The translations under genes were made by a program, and so were the position numbers. DNA of 6,803 nucleotides from Pseudomonadota bacterium (GTDB lineage: Bacteria; Pseudomonadota; Alphaproteobacteria; Rhizobiales; Methylopilaceae). Of this stretch, positions 1-5,850 are shown in pieces. The stretch covers positions 1 to 6,803 of the forward strand of contig JAEWEX010000497.1 in assembly GCA_023389135.1 (NCBI GenBank). The letters are read 5' to 3'. Below the pieces are notes generated by a model. The model was not told the DNA's origin. It searched no databases and was given only the letters and a program-made list of their open reading frames with translations. The stretch's first letter is position 1. Each line of letters opens with the position of its first letter.

Positions 1-404
1 TCCATGGGTTGAGCTTCGCCCGCGGCTGGAGCGAGGAGGAATTCGCCTCCCTGCTGTCCGATGCGGCCGTCATCGCCCATGTGGCGGTCGACCGGCCCGG
101 GGCCGCGCCGGCGGGCATCGCCATCTCGCGCCTGGCCGGCGACGAAGCCGAGATCCTCTCGATCGCGCTGGACCCCGCATGGCGCCGCGGCGGCGGCGGC
201 CATGCGCTGCTGGCCGCCCATCTCGCCGCGCTGGCCGGCCGCGGCGTCGGCCGGGTCATCCTGGAGGTCGACGAGGACAACCGCGCGGCTCTCGGCCTCT
301 ACCGTCGCTTCGGCTTCGAGAAGGTCGGCCTGCGCCCGGCCTATTACGCCCGCCCCGACGGCGAGCGCGGCAATGCGCTGGTGCTGGCGTCGCGGCTGAG
401 GTAG
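1..404 (+). CDS. rimI: Ribosomal protein S18-alanine N-acetyltransferase RimI (5' end missing)
   Basis: GNAT-fold acetyltransferase. RimI transfers acetyl from acetyl-CoA to the N-terminal alanine of ribosomal protein S18 in the cytoplasm. The frame is open from base 3 with no stop before the window edge. About 133 residues are visible against a usual 145-165, so the gene is cut on its left. The TTG at base 9 lies inside the conserved stretch ending FARGWSEEEF and is not a credible start. Family marks in order: the N-terminal GWSEEEF segment; the acetyl-CoA pyrophosphate loop, seen as WRRGGGGHALL (about 180-213); then LEVDEDNRAALGLYRRFGFEKVG and a paired Tyr (PAYY), typical of RimI. In relatives tsaB usually precedes rimI; that gene would lie outside this window. 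It ends 99 bases before the Fur-family gene. Assignment to RimI rather than another GNAT rests on these motifs and on the neighbours. Confidence 0.85.
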   Translation, partial: HGLSFARGWSEEEFASLLSDAAVIAHVAVDRPGAAPAGIAISRLAGDEAEILSIALDPAWRRGGGGHALLAAHLAALAGRGVGRVILEVDEDNRAALGLYRRFGFEKVGLRPAYYARPDGERGNALVLASRLR

Positions 405-440
405 GCGCCGCGGGCCTTCGCGCCCCCGCGCAACCATGGC

Positions 441-468
441 AGGTGGACACCGGGCGCCCCCGGCACCT
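441..468. repeat. Two-part inverted repeat in the rimI to fur gap
   Basis: An outer pair, AGGTG (441-445) with CACCT (464-468), encloses an inner pair, CCGGG (450-454) with CCCGG (459-463). The inner pair has a 4-base loop, and 4 unpaired bases (446-449) sit on the left side. The repeat covers the -35 to -10 interval of the candidate promoter. It could fold in the 3' end of the rimI transcript or be a protein-binding site on DNA. There is no T-run after it, so it is not a textbook Rho-independent terminator. Its function is not known. Confidence 0.35.
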
Positions 469-472
469 ATAA
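443..472 (+). promoter_or_regulatory. Candidate sigma-70 promoter for the Fur/Mur gene
   Basis: A -35-like GTGGAC (443-448) is followed after 18 bases by a -10-like CTATAA (467-472). The alphaproteobacterial housekeeping consensus is roughly CTTGAC, 17 bases, CTATAT, so the matches are about 4/6 and 5/6. The CTATAA stands out in a very GC-rich gap. Transcription would start near base 479-481 and give a leader of about 25 bases before the GTG start. No clear Fur box, Mur-responsive site or Irr-type ICE motif is visible here, so self-regulation cannot be read from the sequence. Confidence 0.45.
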
Positions 473-491
473 GCGCCTCAGATTTCGCCCC

Positions 492-498
492 GGTGGAG
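492..498 (+). promoter_or_regulatory. Ribosome binding site that decides the GTG start of fur
   Basis: GGTGGAG lies 5 bases before the GTG at 504. The in-frame ATG at 516 would be 17 bases away, which is too far. This favours the GTG start. Confidence 0.6.
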
Positions 499-503
499 CC
501 CCC

Positions 504-950
504 GTGACGAGCCTCATGCCAGACCCGGACAACCCGGCCTCGCTCGAAGACCTGTGTGTCGCCAAGGGGATGCGCATGACCGACCAGCGCCGGGTGATCG
601 CCCGGGTGCTGTCGTCGGCCGAGGACCATCCCGATGTGGAGGAGGTCTATCGCCGCGCATCCGCCGTCGACCCGCGCATCTCCATCTCCACCGTCTACCG
701 CACGGTGAAGCTGTTCGAGGACAGCGGCATCCTCGCCCGCCACGATTTCCGCGACGGCCGCGCGCGCTACGAGCCGGTGCCCGACGAGCATCACGACCAT
801 CTGATCGACCTCAGGACCGGCAACGTGGTCGAATTCCGCGACGAGGAGATCGAGCGCCTTCAGGCCGAGATCGCCCGCAGGCTCGGCTTCAAGCTCGTGG
901 ACCACCGCCTGGAACTCTATGGCGTTCCCCTCAAGGACGGCGAGGGCTGA
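504..950 (+). CDS. fur: Fur-family metalloregulator (Fur/Mur type)
   Basis: Metal-dependent DNA-binding repressor of 148 residues, a usual Fur length. The N-terminal winged helix spans about 14-92; the recognition helix is near 60-77 (ISTVYRTVKLFEDSG). The C-terminal dimerisation and metal domain follows. With a constant offset of 9 from E. coli Fur numbering, the metal ligands are all present: H42, E90, H97, H99 and E110 for one site, and H96, D98, E117 and H134 for the other. The structural-zinc cysteines of E. coli Fur (C93, C96) are replaced by D102 and T105, and the only cysteine is C18. In Rhizobiales the Fur homologue next to rimI is generally Mur, which senses manganese and represses manganese uptake genes. 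Mn-sensing here is inferred from this and not shown. It is not Irr or Zur by its motifs. The start is GTG, set by the ribosome binding site at 492-498. The acyltransferase gene follows after 10 bases and is probably co-transcribed. Confidence 0.9.
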   Translation: MTSLMPDPDNPASLEDLCVAKGMRMTDQRRVIARVLSSAEDHPDVEEVYRRASAVDPRISISTVYRTVKLFEDSGILARHDFRDGRARYEPVPDEHHDHLIDLRTGNVVEFRDEEIERLQAEIARRLGFKLVDHRLELYGVPLKDGEG

Positions 951-953
951 GGA
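949..953 (+). promoter_or_regulatory. Ribosome binding site that decides the acyltransferase start
   Basis: GAGGA overlaps the fur stop codon and sits 7 bases before the ATG at 961. It supports that start over the upstream in-frame ATG at 919, which would overlap fur by 32 bases. Confidence 0.65.
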
Positions 954-960
954 CCGTTTC

Positions 961-1809
961 ATGCGGCTGCGCGCCGTCTGGGCCATCGCCGCACTGACGC
1001 CGGTGACCCTCATGGGCATCCCGGCGCAATGGCTGGCATTGAAGGCCGGGTCTTCGCTCGCATCCCGGATACCGGTCCTGTTCCACCGCTACGCCAACCG
1101 CGTGCTGGGCATCCGCCGCACCGTTGTGGGCGTCCCCGCGCCGGGCCGGCCGCTGCTGATCGCGGCCAACCACGTCTCCTGGCTGGACATCACGGTGCTG
1201 TCGGCCATCGCCCCGGTCTCTTTCGTGGCCAAGAGCGAGGTGGCGGGCTGGCCCCTGTTCGGCCTGTTCGCACGGCTGCAGCGCACCGTGTTCGTGGATC
1301 GCACGCGGCGCACCGCGACCCGCGCGGCGGCGGCGGAGATGGGCGAGCGCATGGGCGCGGGCGATGCCCTCGTCCTGTTCCCGGAGGGCACGTCCGACGA
1401 CGGCAACCGGGTCTATCCGTTCCGCTCCGCCCTGCTGGGGGCCGCCCGCGACCTCGCGGCGCGCAACGGCGCGCCCGTGTTCGTGCAGCCCGCGGCCATC
1501 GTCTACACCGGGCTCCAGGGGCTGCCGCTCGGCCGCCGGGCCCGGCCTCGACTGGCCTGGTATGGCGACATGGAGCTGGGGCCGCACCTGCTGGAGGTGT
1601 TCGCGCAGGGCGCCATCGACGTGACCGTGGTGTTCGGCGAGCCCGAACGGCTCGACGCCGCCGGCGACCGCAAGGCGCTGGCCGCCCGGCTGGAGGCCGC
1701 CGTGCGCCGCACCGCCGCCGCCGTGCGCATGGGCCGCGCGCCGGCCGGCGAGGCGATTGCGGAGATGTCGCAATCCGCGGCTATTCTCAACGGCGGAAAA
1801 TCGGTTTAG
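961..1809 (+). CDS. olsA: PlsC-family lysophospholipid / lyso-ornithine lipid acyltransferase (OlsA-like)
   Basis: Membrane-associated O-acyltransferase of 282 residues that moves an acyl chain from acyl-ACP or acyl-CoA to a lyso-lipid. The four PlsC-family blocks are present: NHVSWLD with the catalytic pair H71 and D76; VFVDRTRR at 110-117; FPEGTS at 140-145 for substrate binding; and VQPAAIVY near 175-182. A hydrophobic N-terminal segment (about 5-28) probably anchors it to the inner membrane. Its position just before miaB matches, from memory, S. meliloti olsA (SMc01116), which makes ornithine lipid from lyso-ornithine lipid. The alternative is lysophosphatidate acyltransferase (phosphatidate synthesis), and some OlsA proteins do both. 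The partner gene olsB is not in the window, so the substrate is open. The C-terminal tail (about 265-282) is less conserved-looking and its DNA is more AT-rich than the rest, which may reflect regulatory sequence for miaB. Confidence 0.8.
   Translation: MRLRAVWAIAALTPVTLMGIPAQWLALKAGSSLASRIPVLFHRYANRVLGIRRTVVGVPAPGRPLLIAANHVSWLDITVLSAIAPVSFVAKSEVAGWPLFGLFARLQRTVFVDRTRRTATRAAAAEMGERMGAGDALVLFPEGTSDDGNRVYPFRSALLGAARDLAARNGAPVFVQPAAIVYTGLQGLPLGRRARPRLAWYGDMELGPHLLEVFAQGAIDVTVVFGEPERLDAAGDRKALAARLEAAVRRTAAAVRMGRAPAGEAIAEMSQSAAILNGGKSV
1755..1775. repeat. 7-bp perfect inverted repeat in the acyltransferase 3' end
   Basis: GATTGCG (1755-1761) is exactly complementary to CGCAATC (1769-1775), with a 7-base spacer. 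It lies within codons for the last 20 residues of the acyltransferase and starts a stretch of lower GC running to about 1830. It could be a transcription-factor site ahead of miaB or a chance dyad. Confidence 0.35.
1756..1786 (+). promoter_or_regulatory. Weak candidate promoter for the miaB-lnt operon
   Basis: ATTGCG (1756-1761) and CTATTC (1781-1786) resemble -35 and -10 elements, with about 3/6 and 4/6 matches and a 19-base spacer. The main support is the local drop in GC between about 1755 and 1830, just before a long coupled operon. No clear heat-shock (RpoH) promoter, which carries CTTG at -35, is seen. The operon may instead be read through from the fur promoter. Confidence 0.2.
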
Positions 1810-1831
1810 GTATCGGGTTTACGAGAGAGGT

Positions 1832-1849
1832 CCGGCCGCAACAGGCCGG
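1832..1849 (+). promoter_or_regulatory. Perfect GC hairpin in the miaB leader
   Basis: CCGGCC (1832-1837) pairs perfectly with GGCCGG (1844-1849) around the loop GCAACA. The 3' arm ends 15 bases before the miaB ATG. No T-run follows, so it is unlikely to be a strong intrinsic terminator. A purine-rich GAGAGAGG (1823-1830) lies directly before it and looks like a displaced Shine-Dalgarno sequence, while the sequence next to the ATG (CGACAGGC) is a poor one. A role in translation control or in mRNA processing is possible but unproven. Confidence 0.4.
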
Positions 1850-1864
1850 TCGCCCCCGACAGGC

Positions 1865-3220
1865 ATGAGCGAACCGCGCAAGCTCTACGTCCGATCCTAC
1901 GGCTGCCAGATGAACGTCTATGACGCGCAGCGCATGGCCGATGCGCTGGCGCCGGAGGGATTCGTCGAGACCGCCGAGATGGCGGACGCCGACCTCATCG
2001 TCCTGAACACCTGCCACATCCGCGAGAAGGCGGCCGAGAAGGTCTATTCCGAGCTCGGCCGCGTGCGCGTCCTCAAGCAGGAGCGCGCGGCCCGCGGGCT
2101 CGACACCCGTGTGGCCGTTGCCGGCTGCGTCGCCCAGGCCGAGGGCGCCGAGATCCAGCGCCGCGCCGGCGTGGTCGATCTGGTCGTCGGGCCGCAAAGC
2201 TATCATCGCCTGCCGGAGCTGGTGCGCCGCGCCGATGCCGGGGCGCGCGTGGTCGACACCGAGTTCCCCGTCGAGGACAAGTTCGCGCGCCTGCCCATGC
2301 CCCGCGCCCGCGGCGTCGCGGCGTTCCTCACCGTGCAGGAGGGGTGCGACAAGTTCTGCTCGTTCTGCGTGGTGCCCTACACCCGCGGCGCCGAGCTGTC
2401 GCGGCCGGTGGCGGCCATCGTCGCCGAGGCGGAACGGCTCGCGGCGTCGGGCGTGCGCGAGCTGACGCTGCTCGGCCAGAACGTCAACGCCTATCACGGC
2501 GAGGGGCCGGCCGGGCAGGTCTGGGGTCTGGCGCGCCTGCTCGCCCGGCTGGCCGAGGTGCCGGGGATCGCGCGGCTGCGCTACACCACCAGCCACCCGC
2601 GCGACATGGATGACGACCTGATCGCCGCCCATCGCGACCTGCCGCAGCTGATGCCCTATCTGCACCTACCCATCCAGTCGGGGTCGGACCGCATCCTCGC
2701 CGCCATGAACCGCCGCCACCGGGCGGATGAGTATCTGCGGCTGATCGAGCGCGTGCGCGCGGTGCGCCCGGATCTCGCGGTCTCGGGCGATTTCATCGTC
2801 GGCTTCCCCGGCGAGACCGAGGCGGACTTCCAGGCGACGCTGGCCGTGGTGGAGGCCGTCGAATACGCCTCCGCCTTCTCCTTCAAGTACTCACCGCGGC
2901 CGGGGACGCCGGCCGCCGACATGGTGGACCAGGTGGCGGAACCGGTGAAGGCCGAGCGCCTCGCGCGCCTGCAGGAGCGGCTGGAGCACCACCGCCGGGC
3001 CTTCAACGAGGCCTGCATCGGCCGCACCATGGAGGTGCTGCTGGACCGCGAGGGCCGCCGGCCCGGCCAGCTCGCCGGGCGTTCGCCCTGGCTGCAGCCG
3101 GTGCAGATCGACGGCGAGGGCTTCGCCATCGGCGACATCGTCACCGCGCGCGCCACCGCGACCGGGACCAACAGCCTGTTCGCCGAGCCCGTCCGCGTGC
3201 CCGCCGGGGCCGACGCATGA
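1865..3220 (+). CDS. miaB: tRNA-2-methylthio-N6-isopentenyladenosine synthase MiaB
   Basis: Radical-SAM methylthiotransferase of 451 residues. It converts i6A37 to ms2i6A37 in tRNAs that read UNN codons, using two 4Fe-4S clusters. The N-terminal methylthiotransferase domain (about 5-110) carries the auxiliary-cluster cysteines C14 (YGCQMN), C50 (NTCHIREKA) and C88 (AGC). The radical-SAM core (about 150-375) has the CxxxCxxC motif C161, C165, C168 in [17 protein letters not shown], and the conserved segments [19 protein letters not shown] and [12 protein letters not shown]-terminal TRAM domain (about 378-443) ends near [14 protein letters not shown] and the LGQNVNAY segment distinguish MiaB from MtaB and RimO. 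The ATG at 1865 places C14 at the usual distance from the N-terminus. The frame is open further upstream with no start codon in the gap. It overlaps phoH by 4 bases (ATGA) and so is translationally coupled. Confidence 0.97.
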   Translation: MSEPRKLYVRSYGCQMNVYDAQRMADALAPEGFVETAEMADADLIVLNTCHIREKAAEKVYSELGRVRVLKQERAARGLDTRVAVAGCVAQAEGAEIQRRAGVVDLVVGPQSYHRLPELVRRADAGARVVDTEFPVEDKFARLPMPRARGVAAFLTVQEGCDKFCSFCVVPYTRGAELSRPVAAIVAEAERLAASGVRELTLLGQNVNAYHGEGPAGQVWGLARLLARLAEVPGIARLRYTTSHPRDMDDDLIAAHRDLPQLMPYLHLPIQSGSDRILAAMNRRHRADEYLRLIERVRAVRPDLAVSGDFIVGFPGETEADFQATLAVVEAVEYASAFSFKYSPRPGTPAADMVDQVAEPVKAERLARLQERLEHHRRAFNEACIGRTMEVLLDREGRRPGQLAGRSPWLQPVQIDGEGFAIGDIVTARATATGTNSLFAEPVRVPAGADA

Positions 3221-4257
3221 CCGCCCCGGCCCCGCCGCCGCTGGCCGCCGGCGCGTGGATGCCCTCCGGCGCCGAGCCGGAGACCGGCGAGATCGTCGTG
3301 TCGTTCGAGGACAACCGCACCGCCAGCGCGCTCTATGGCAGCCACGACCAGAACCTGGCGTTCCTGGAGCGCCGGCTGGGGGTGGAGACCACGCCGCGGG
3401 GCAATTTGCTGGCGATCCGCGGGCCCCGGGCCGCCTGCGAGCAGGCGCGGCAGGTGCTGGAGGGCCTGACCACGAGGGCGCGGCGCGGCGAGCAGGTGAG
3501 CCTGGGCGACATCGACGGCGCCATCCGGCTGTCCGCCGCGCAGGGCACCCTGTTCCCGGCGGAGGGCGAGCCCAGGCCGGTGTTCGCCCAGATCACCACG
3601 CGCAAGAAGACCGTGTCCGCGCGCACCCACGCCCAGGACGCCTATATCCGTGCGCTGGAGCGCCACGAGCTGGTGTTCGGCATCGGCCCCGCCGGCACCG
3701 GCAAGACCTATCTCGCCGTCGCCCACGCCGCCATGCTGCTGGAGCGCGGCGCGGTGGACAAGATCGTGCTGTCGCGGCCGGCGGTGGAGGCGGGCGAGCG
3801 GCTCGGCTTCCTGCCGGGGGACATGCGCGAGAAGATCGATCCGTATCTGCGCCCGCTCTACGACGCGCTCTACGACGTCATGCCGCCCGAGCGGGTCGAG
3901 CGCGGCCTGCAGGCCGGCATCATCGAGATCGCGCCGCTGGCCTTCATGCGCGGACGCACCCTCGCCAACGCGGCGGTGATCCTGGACGAGGCCCAGAACA
4001 CCACGACCATGCAGATGAAGATGTTCCTGACGAGGCTCGGCGAGCACTCGCGCATGATCGTCACCGGCGACCCGACCCAGATCGACCTGCCCGGCGGCCA
4101 GATGTCGGGCCTGATCCAGGCCATCGAGATCCTGCGCGACGTGGAGGGCATCTCGATCGCCCGCTTCACCGACGCGGACGTGGTGCGCCACGAGCTGGTC
4201 GCGCGCATCGTGCGCGCCTACGAATCCGGCGCGCCGTCGCGGGGCCCGATGCCGTGA
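3217..4257 (+). CDS. ybeZ: PhoH-family ATPase (PhoH/YbeZ)
   Basis: P-loop ATPase of 346 residues, often annotated phoH or 'phosphate starvation-inducible protein'. In E. coli the YbeZ protein binds the endoribonuclease YbeY and is linked to rRNA processing. The N-terminal region has a short Ala/Pro-rich lead (1-20), then a KH-like segment (about 25-85) with [10 protein letters not shown] and [10 protein letters not shown]. The PhoH ATPase domain (about 135-336) has Walker A GPAGTGKT (157-164), [17 protein letters not shown] (186-202), Walker B VILDEAQN (254-261), TGDPTQID (283-290) and the C-terminal [16 protein letters not shown]. The ATG at 3217 overlaps the miaB stop as ATGA. A second in-frame ATG at 3259 has no better ribosome binding site. 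The stop shares one base with the ybeY start (TGATG), which fits a YbeZ-YbeY partnership. Confidence 0.93.
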   Translation: MTAPAPPPLAAGAWMPSGAEPETGEIVVSFEDNRTASALYGSHDQNLAFLERRLGVETTPRGNLLAIRGPRAACEQARQVLEGLTTRARRGEQVSLGDIDGAIRLSAAQGTLFPAEGEPRPVFAQITTRKKTVSARTHAQDAYIRALERHELVFGIGPAGTGKTYLAVAHAAMLLERGAVDKIVLSRPAVEAGERLGFLPGDMREKIDPYLRPLYDALYDVMPPERVERGLQAGIIEIAPLAFMRGRTLANAAVILDEAQNTTTMQMKMFLTRLGEHSRMIVTGDPTQIDLPGGQMSGLIQAIEILRDVEGISIARFTDADVVRHELVARIVRAYESGAPSRGPMP

Positions 4258-4763
4258 TGCCGCCCGCCGCCCTTCCCCCCGTGGTGGTGGACGTGGCCGT
4301 CGAGGCCCGCGGCTGGCGCGACGGCGTGCCCCGGGTGCGCGAGCGCGTGCTGGCGGCCGTGGCCGCGGCCTTCCAGGCGGCCGCGCTGGTCGCGCGCCCC
4401 GACGCCGAGATATCGGTTGTGCTCGCCTCCGACGACACCGTGCGCGCGCTCAACCGGGATTTCCGCCACAAGGCCGCCGCCACCAACGTGCTGTCGTTCC
4501 CGGCGGTCGAGCCGGACGAGACCGCCACCGCTCCGCTGCTGGGCGACATCGTCCTGGCGCTCGAGACCACGCAGCGCGAAGCCGCCGACGAGGCAAAGCC
4601 GCTGGAGCATCACCTCTCCCACCTCGTGGTGCACGGGGTGTTGCACCTGTTCGGCTTCGACCACATCTGCGATGAGGACGCCGAACGGATGGAATCGCTC
4701 GAGCGTGCGGCGCTGGCCAGCCTCGGCATACCCGATCCCTACGCCGCCGAAACCACCCACTGA
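4257..4763 (+). CDS. ybeY: Endoribonuclease YbeY (rRNA maturation factor)
   Basis: Zinc-dependent single-strand RNase of 168 residues. It takes part in 16S rRNA 3'-end maturation and 70S ribosome quality control; in S. meliloti the homologue SMc01113 affects stress tolerance and small-RNA regulation. The metal-binding motif HGVLHLFGFDH gives H126, H130 and H136 (the family pattern H-x3-H-x5-H). The upstream NRDFRHKAAATNVLSFP segment (66-82) includes the conserved Arg (R70), and LLGDIVLALE is the other family block. The C-terminus (ERMESLERAALASLGI, 143-158) is typical. The ATG at 4257 shares one base with the phoH stop. A GTG at 4254 is directly in front and in frame and would add one residue. 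There is no strong ribosome binding site, so translation probably depends on coupling to phoH. Confidence 0.95.
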   Translation: MPPAALPPVVVDVAVEARGWRDGVPRVRERVLAAVAAAFQAAALVARPDAEISVVLASDDTVRALNRDFRHKAAATNVLSFPAVEPDETATAPLLGDIVLALETTQREAADEAKPLEHHLSHLVVHGVLHLFGFDHICDEDAERMESLERAALASLGIPDPYAAETTH

Positions 4764-4767
4764 AGGA
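4762..4767 (+). promoter_or_regulatory. Ribosome binding site of corC
   Basis: GAAGGA overlaps the ybeY stop and lies 3 bases before the ATG at 4771. It is the clearest Shine-Dalgarno sequence in the miaB-lnt block, and corC is the only gene there that does not overlap its predecessor. It therefore has its own initiation signal, while phoH, ybeY and lnt rely on stop-start overlaps. Confidence 0.6.
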
Positions 4768-4770
4768 ACC

Positions 4771-5850
4771 ATGCCCGACACCTCCGAAGGCTCGAGTACC
4801 ACCTCCCGGCAGCCGGCGTCCGCGACGCCGACGCTGCTGGGCCGCCTGCGCGCCCTGGTGACGCGCCGCGGCGTTTCCTCGATCCGCGCCGATCTCGCCG
4901 ACGCGCTGGCCGGCGATCCGGCAGACGCCCGCGACTTCCTGCCCGAAGAGCGGGCGATGCTGAGGAACATCCTCGAGCTGCGCGGCCTCAGGGTCGAGGA
5001 TGTCATGGTGCCGCGCGCCGACATCGTCGCCGTGGCCTCCGGCGTGTCGCTGGCGGATCTGCTCACCGTGTTCCGCACCGCCGAGCATTCCCGCCTGCCG
5101 GTCTATGGCGAGACGCTGGACGAGCCGCTGGGCATCGTCCACATCAAGGATGTGCTCGGCCACATCACCGCCCGCGCCGCCGCAGGCAACGGCCGCCGCC
5201 GCAACAATGACGGGATCGACCTCGCCCGGGTCGATCTCGGCCAGACGCTGGCGACCCTGAAGATCCTCCGGCCGGTCCTCTACGTGCCGCCCTCCATGAC
5301 CGCCATCGACCTGCTCGCCCAGATGCAGGCGACCCGCAAGCACCTCGCCCTCGTCATCGACGAGTATGGCGGCACCGACGGCCTCGTCACCATCGAGGAC
5401 CTGGTGGAGATGGTGGTGGGCGATATCGAGGACGAGCACGACGAGGACGACGTCCCCATGATCAAGCAGGCGGGCGACGACAGCTTCGTCGCCGACGCCC
5501 GCATCCCGCTCGACGAACTGGCGGAGGCCATCGGCATCGACCTGTCCGCGGCCGAGGCGGCCGAGGACGTGGACACGCTGGGCGGCCTGCTGTTCACCCT
5601 CGCCGGCCGGGTGCCCGTGCGCGGCGAGATCGTCGCCGGGCCTCAGGATCTCGAATTCGAGGTGCTGGACGCCGATCCGAGGCGGGTCAAGCGCGTCAAG
5701 CTGAGCCGGCGCAAGCCGGCCGCCAGGCCCGCCCGTGCGGCCCGCAAGGCGGCCGAGCCCATGCCGGGGCCTGTTCCGGAGGTCGCCGTCGAGCCGGCCG
5801 AGGCGCTGCCGGATCTCGCGCCGCCGCCGGGCCAAGACGGCGGTCGATGA
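4771..5850 (+). CDS. corC: CBS-domain protein of the CorC/YbeX (HlyC) family
   Basis: Cytosolic protein of 359 residues, often called 'hemolysin' or 'magnesium and cobalt efflux protein' in annotation. E. coli YbeX/CorC has been linked to Mg2+/Co2+ handling and, more recently, to ribosome biogenesis. After a short Ser/Thr-rich lead come [26 protein letters not shown] (57-82) and a first CBS domain (about 78-135, with HSRLPVYGE and GIVHIKDVL). A second CBS domain (about 160-220) contains the hallmark [16 protein letters not shown] and GDIEDEHDE. The transporter-associated CorC_HlyC domain follows (about 233-312: [20 protein letters not shown]). There is no DUF21 membrane domain, so it is the short soluble form. 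Residues 313-359 form an Ala/Pro-rich tail, basic first and then acidic, likely disordered. The stop overlaps the lnt start (ATGA). Confidence 0.93.
   Translation: MPDTSEGSSTTSRQPASATPTLLGRLRALVTRRGVSSIRADLADALAGDPADARDFLPEERAMLRNILELRGLRVEDVMVPRADIVAVASGVSLADLLTVFRTAEHSRLPVYGETLDEPLGIVHIKDVLGHITARAAAGNGRRRNNDGIDLARVDLGQTLATLKILRPVLYVPPSMTAIDLLAQMQATRKHLALVIDEYGGTDGLVTIEDLVEMVVGDIEDEHDEDDVPMIKQAGDDSFVADARIPLDELAEAIGIDLSAAEAAEDVDTLGGLLFTLAGRVPVRGEIVAGPQDLEFEVLDADPRRVKRVKLSRRKPAARPARAARKAAEPMPGPVPEVAVEPAEALPDLAPPPGQDGGR

Noticed and set aside
9..11. TTG as the start of rimI
   Set aside because: It falls inside a conserved N-terminal stretch, the frame is open to the window edge, and the resulting protein would be shorter than the family.
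409..430. Possible terminator after rimI (CGCGGG paired with CCCGCG, 10-base loop)
   Set aside because: The stem is short, the loop is large and there is no T-run; in sequence this GC-rich, such pairings are common by chance.
919..960. Upstream in-frame ATG giving a 14-residue longer acyltransferase
   Set aside because: It would overlap fur by 32 bases and lacks a good ribosome binding site, while GAGGA sits 7 bases before the ATG at 961. The family N-terminus also fits the shorter form.
2656..4191. A 511-codon open frame on the - strand opposite miaB and phoH
   Set aside because: It is a mirror of two well-supported genes. High GC with strong third-position G/C bias removes stops from antisense frames. 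The product is His/Arg/Gly-rich with no recognisable domain.
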